Source: Candidatus Zymogenus sp. (GTDB lineage: Bacteria > Desulfobacterota > Zymogenia > Zymogenales > Zymogenaceae). From it: DNA of 7,639 nt. Position numbers and translations under genes: made by a program. A model generated the notes under the pieces. That model was not told where the DNA came from and searched no databases. It worked only from the letters and a program-made list of their open reading frames with translations. Location: NCBI GenBank assembly GCA_030613285.1, contig JAUWME010000093.1, positions 1 to 7,639 of the forward strand, given 5' to 3'. Position 1 is the stretch's first letter, and every line of letters begins with the position of its first letter. Shown here one piece after another: positions 5,518 through 7,639 of this stretch.

Positions 5518-6921
5518 GTGACTTCCATAAGGACAAGATTTGCCCCCGCCCCCACCGGCTACCTTCATCTGGGAGGCGCCAGAACCGCGCTTTTTAGCTG
5601 GCTTTACGCCAAACACACAAATGGAAAATTCATCCTCAGGATTGAAGACACCGACAGGGAACGCTCCAAGGATGAATATACCGACGCAATATTGAAAAGT
5701 ATGGAGTGGCTCGGCCTCGACTGGGACGAGGGGCCTTTTTATCAAAGTGAGCGGAATGATCGCTACTTGGAGGAAATTGATAAACTCCTTGAGGCAGGAG
5801 ATGCCTACCGATGCTTCTGCACAGTTGAGGAGCTTGAGCAGAAACGAAAAGATGCCCAAAAGCGTGGGGAAAAGCCGAAGTACGACGGAAAGTGCCGGGA
5901 TTTAAATCTTGCAGAAAGCAAAGAGCCCTTTGTCGTAAGGTTTAAGACCCCAAAAACAGGCGCCACCCAATTCATCGACCTCATAAAGGGGAAGATCAGC
6001 TTTGACAACAGCGAGCTTGACGACCTCATTATTCGGCGCACAAACGGCTCGCCCACATACAATCTGACGGTTGTCATCGACGACTCCGACATGAAAATGA
6101 CCCACGTCATCAGGGGCGACGATCACATCAACAACACCCCAAGGCAGATTGTCATGTTTAAAGCACTGGGCCTTGAAATCCCCAAGTTCGCCCACGTCCC
6201 GATGATTTTTGGTGCAGATCAAAAAAAGCTCTCCAAAAGACACGGTGCGCTTTCGGTCACCGAATATAGAGATGCTGGATTTCTGCCCAATGCTGTCGTC
6301 AACTATTTGGTTAGGCTTGGCTGGAGCTACGGTGATCAGGAGATTTTTTCCACAGATGAACTCATCGACAAATTTGACATCGTAAACGTCGGAAAATCCG
6401 CCGGTGTTTTCAACCCAGAAAAGATGGAGTGGCTAAACTCCCATTACATCAAAAACACCGACTCCATCAACCTTGCTTCAAATGTCCTCCCGTTCATTGA
6501 AGAGCTGGGATACAAAGTCGAAAACAAAGAGTGGCTTGCCACGGCCATTGATACCTTGAAAGAGCGGGCAAAGACCCTCAAAGAGTTGGCGGTGCAGGGG
6601 GAGTTTTATTTCAAAGACGATATTGATTATGATGAGAAGGCGGCGAAGAAGTTTCTGACTGAGGATGTTATCAAACCCTTTGAGCTGCTTTTAGAGAGTC
6701 TTAAATCCCTTAAATCATGGGACGAAGAAGCCATTGAGGCAGTGTTTACAAAGGTACTTGACGATACCGGCCTAAAGCTTGGCAAGGTGGCCCAGCCCGT
6801 TCGGGTTGCGTTGACCGGCGGCACGGTCAGCCCCGGCATCTTTGAGGTCATCCACGTCATCGGAAGGGAGAGAGTGATCGATAGAATAAAAAAGGCGATT
6901 GAATATGTTGAGAGTGGATAG
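5518..6921 (+). CDS. gltX: Glutamyl-tRNA synthetase
   Basis: A 467-residue class I aminoacyl-tRNA synthetase that joins glutamate to its tRNA in the cytoplasm; close to the E. coli length of 471. The N-terminus R-F-A-P-A-P-T-G-Y-L-H-L-G-G-A-R-T (residues 7-23) carries the HIGH signature as HLGG, and K-L-S-K-R at 237-241 is the KMSKS loop. C99-F-C101 with Y122 and C126 reproduces the zinc-binding CxC...YxxxC insertion seen in E. coli-type enzymes. The C-terminal anticodon-binding region ends with the expected R-V-A-L-T-G-G...S-P-G-I-F-E-V motif (about 428-446). The GTG start is supported by GGAG at 5507-5510, 7 nt upstream, and by the match of the N-terminus to family members. Whether it is discriminating or also charges tRNA-Gln cannot be read directly. 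It is 284 bp from lolA and appears to be a separate unit. It is intact with no missing catalytic motif. Confidence 0.97.
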   Translation: MTSIRTRFAPAPTGYLHLGGARTALFSWLYAKHTNGKFILRIEDTDRERSKDEYTDAILKSMEWLGLDWDEGPFYQSERNDRYLEEIDKLLEAGDAYRCFCTVEELEQKRKDAQKRGEKPKYDGKCRDLNLAESKEPFVVRFKTPKTGATQFIDLIKGKISFDNSELDDLIIRRTNGSPTYNLTVVIDDSDMKMTHVIRGDDHINNTPRQIVMFKALGLEIPKFAHVPMIFGADQKKLSKRHGALSVTEYRDAGFLPNAVVNYLVRLGWSYGDQEIFSTDELIDKFDIVNVGKSAGVFNPEKMEWLNSHYIKNTDSINLASNVLPFIEELGYKVENKEWLATAIDTLKERAKTLKELAVQGEFYFKDDIDYDEKAAKKFLTEDVIKPFELLLESLKSLKSWDEEAIEAVFTKVLDDTGLKLGKVAQPVRVALTGGTVSPGIFEVIHVIGRERVIDRIKKAIEYVESG

Positions 6922-6984
6922 TGTTATACTAATAATATCTAAATCCTGCAATCGGTATTAAACATATTGCACATTGGAAAATAT

Positions 6985-7012
6985 TTGACAGTACCAAAAA
7001 TGGTGGTAAAAT
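6985..7012 (+). promoter_or_regulatory. Strong sigma70-type promoter for the downstream membrane protein gene
   Basis: A perfect -35 box TTGACA at 6985-6990 is followed after 16 nt by TAAAAT at 7007-7012 (5/6 to TATAAT). It is preceded by TG at 7004-7005, giving an extended -10. Transcription would start near 7019, leaving a leader of about 95 nt before the ATG at 7115. The spacer contains ACCA-AAAA-TGGT and GGTA-AAA-TACC dyads that could bind a regulator. This is the best promoter match in the window. Confidence 0.65.
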
Positions 7013-7114
7013 ACCTTGATACTATCAAACAGTTTTCTGAAAGATAAGATTTGTTTTTAGGGATATTTAAGCCCAACACTTAAAAAGCAGCATTTAATTA
7101 TGGGAGTTTAACAA

Positions 7115-7639
7115 ATGAACGAAAACAATAAAAATGTAATCCTAATTACCGGCATTGTAGGCATCATCGGTGCGGTTCTAATGGTAATAAGCGACCTTAT
7201 GATTTCAGCAATCCCTTTTAGCGGTAAGGAGGCATTGGAGTTAGGTTTAGATAGCTTTCTATACATATCCCAGAATAGATTGACCATCGGAACAATAATG
7301 GGAGTTATGTGTATCCCATTTTGCATAATAGGTCTCCTGCAAATCTACATTGGTGTTAGACCTGCTGGGAAATTGTGGTCAATTCCTATAACCATCTTCT
7401 TATTCTATGCCATGGTAGTGGGCGCTGTCTTTCATGGTTCTGTAGGTTTTCTTGGCACAGCCCAGAAGACACTTCACGCCATCGGTGAAGGCTATAGCGC
7501 GCATCTATCGGAGATGATGAATATATTTACAAACTACAATAATATGTTCTTATACATAATATTGGCATGTATGGTCATAGGCTCCCTCTTGTTTGCAGTG
7601 GCGGTTATAACTGCCAAAACCGCATATCCGCGATGGATG
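7115..7639 (+). CDS. Multi-pass membrane protein, possibly DUF6796-like (3' partial)
   Basis: The frame is open from ATG at 7115 through the window end: 175 residues with no stop. GGGAG at 7102-7106 lies 8 nt upstream. Four hydrophobic segments are visible at about residues 8-30, 56-80, 88-114 and 144-166, so it is an integral inner-membrane protein. Recognisable local features are G-I-I-G-A-V-L-M-V-I-S-D in the first helix, an N-R-L-T-I-G-T-I-M-G segment leading into the second, a conserved-looking histidine at 107 (V-F-H-G) and Y-P-R-W-M at the truncated end. This pattern recalls the DUF6796 family of uncharacterised membrane proteins, from memory and not verified. No catalytic motif is visible and the function is unknown. 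It has its own likely promoter and so is probably independent of gltX. Confidence 0.75.
   Translation, partial: MNENNKNVILITGIVGIIGAVLMVISDLMISAIPFSGKEALELGLDSFLYISQNRLTIGTIMGVMCIPFCIIGLLQIYIGVRPAGKLWSIPITIFLFYAMVVGAVFHGSVGFLGTAQKTLHAIGEGYSAHLSEMMNIFTNYNNMFLYIILACMVIGSLLFAVAVITAKTAYPRWM

Noticed and set aside
5518..5859. Minus-strand open frames opposite the gltX start and other genes
   Set aside because: They lie wholly opposite well-supported coding sequence, have no family motifs, and are expected antisense shadows.
6917..6939. Imperfect dyad (GATA...TATC) at the gltX stop as terminator
   Set aside because: Only 8 of 11 arm positions pair, all AT-rich, and no T-tract follows.
1..7639. 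Mobile element, CRISPR array, toxin-antitoxin or phage defence system
   Set aside because: No transposase, integrase, regularly spaced direct repeats, attachment-site duplications or defence-type domains were seen in any supported gene.

Overview
The window reads as chromosomal DNA from a diderm (Gram-negative) bacterium. It encodes a LolA-type periplasmic lipoprotein carrier, a probable LolA/LolB-fold lipoprotein, other exported proteins and a bacterial-type glutamyl-tRNA synthetase. Every supported gene is on the + strand. Shine-Dalgarno sites are clear (GGAG/AGGAGG) and intergenic DNA is AT-rich. A deltaproteobacteria-like (Desulfobacterota-type) or candidate-phylum origin would fit, but no marker here settles taxonomy.

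Layout. (1) 1-453: C-terminal part of a family-2 glycosyltransferase whose 5' end lies outside the window. (2) 548-1900: a radical SAM protein with a canonical CxxxCxxC cluster and extra C-terminal cysteines. (3) 1901-2243: a 343-base gene-free stretch, strikingly G/T-rich on the + strand, made of degenerate repeats. (4) 2244-3056: an envelope lipoprotein whose signal peptide is only recovered if translation starts at an ATC codon behind a good ribosome binding site. A strong intrinsic terminator follows at 3146-3179. (5) 3241-3690: a small exported protein of unknown function. (6) 3774-4550 and 4565-5233: a membrane-anchored NodB-type polysaccharide deacetylase and LolA, 14 bases apart and very probably co-transcribed. 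A 23-codon ORF overlaps the lolA stop as ATGA. (7) 5234-5517: a spacer with a perfect 24-bp palindrome and a repeated AGTACC/GGTACT motif. (8) 5518-6921: gltX, glutamyl-tRNA synthetase. (9) 6922-7114: a spacer with a strong sigma70-type promoter. (10) 7115 to the window end: the 5' part of a multi-pass membrane protein, running off the edge.

The common theme from 1 to 5233 is the cell envelope: sugar transfer to a lipid carrier (glycosyltransferase), glycan deacetylation, a LolA-fold lipoprotein, a LolA carrier and a small secreted protein. gltX is housekeeping and appears to be a separate unit. I see no mobile element, CRISPR array, tRNA, rRNA or recognisable defence system. The parts most worth a second look are the non-ATG lipoprotein start, the G-rich degenerate repeats, the perfect palindrome, and the interleaved inverted repeats between the first two genes.
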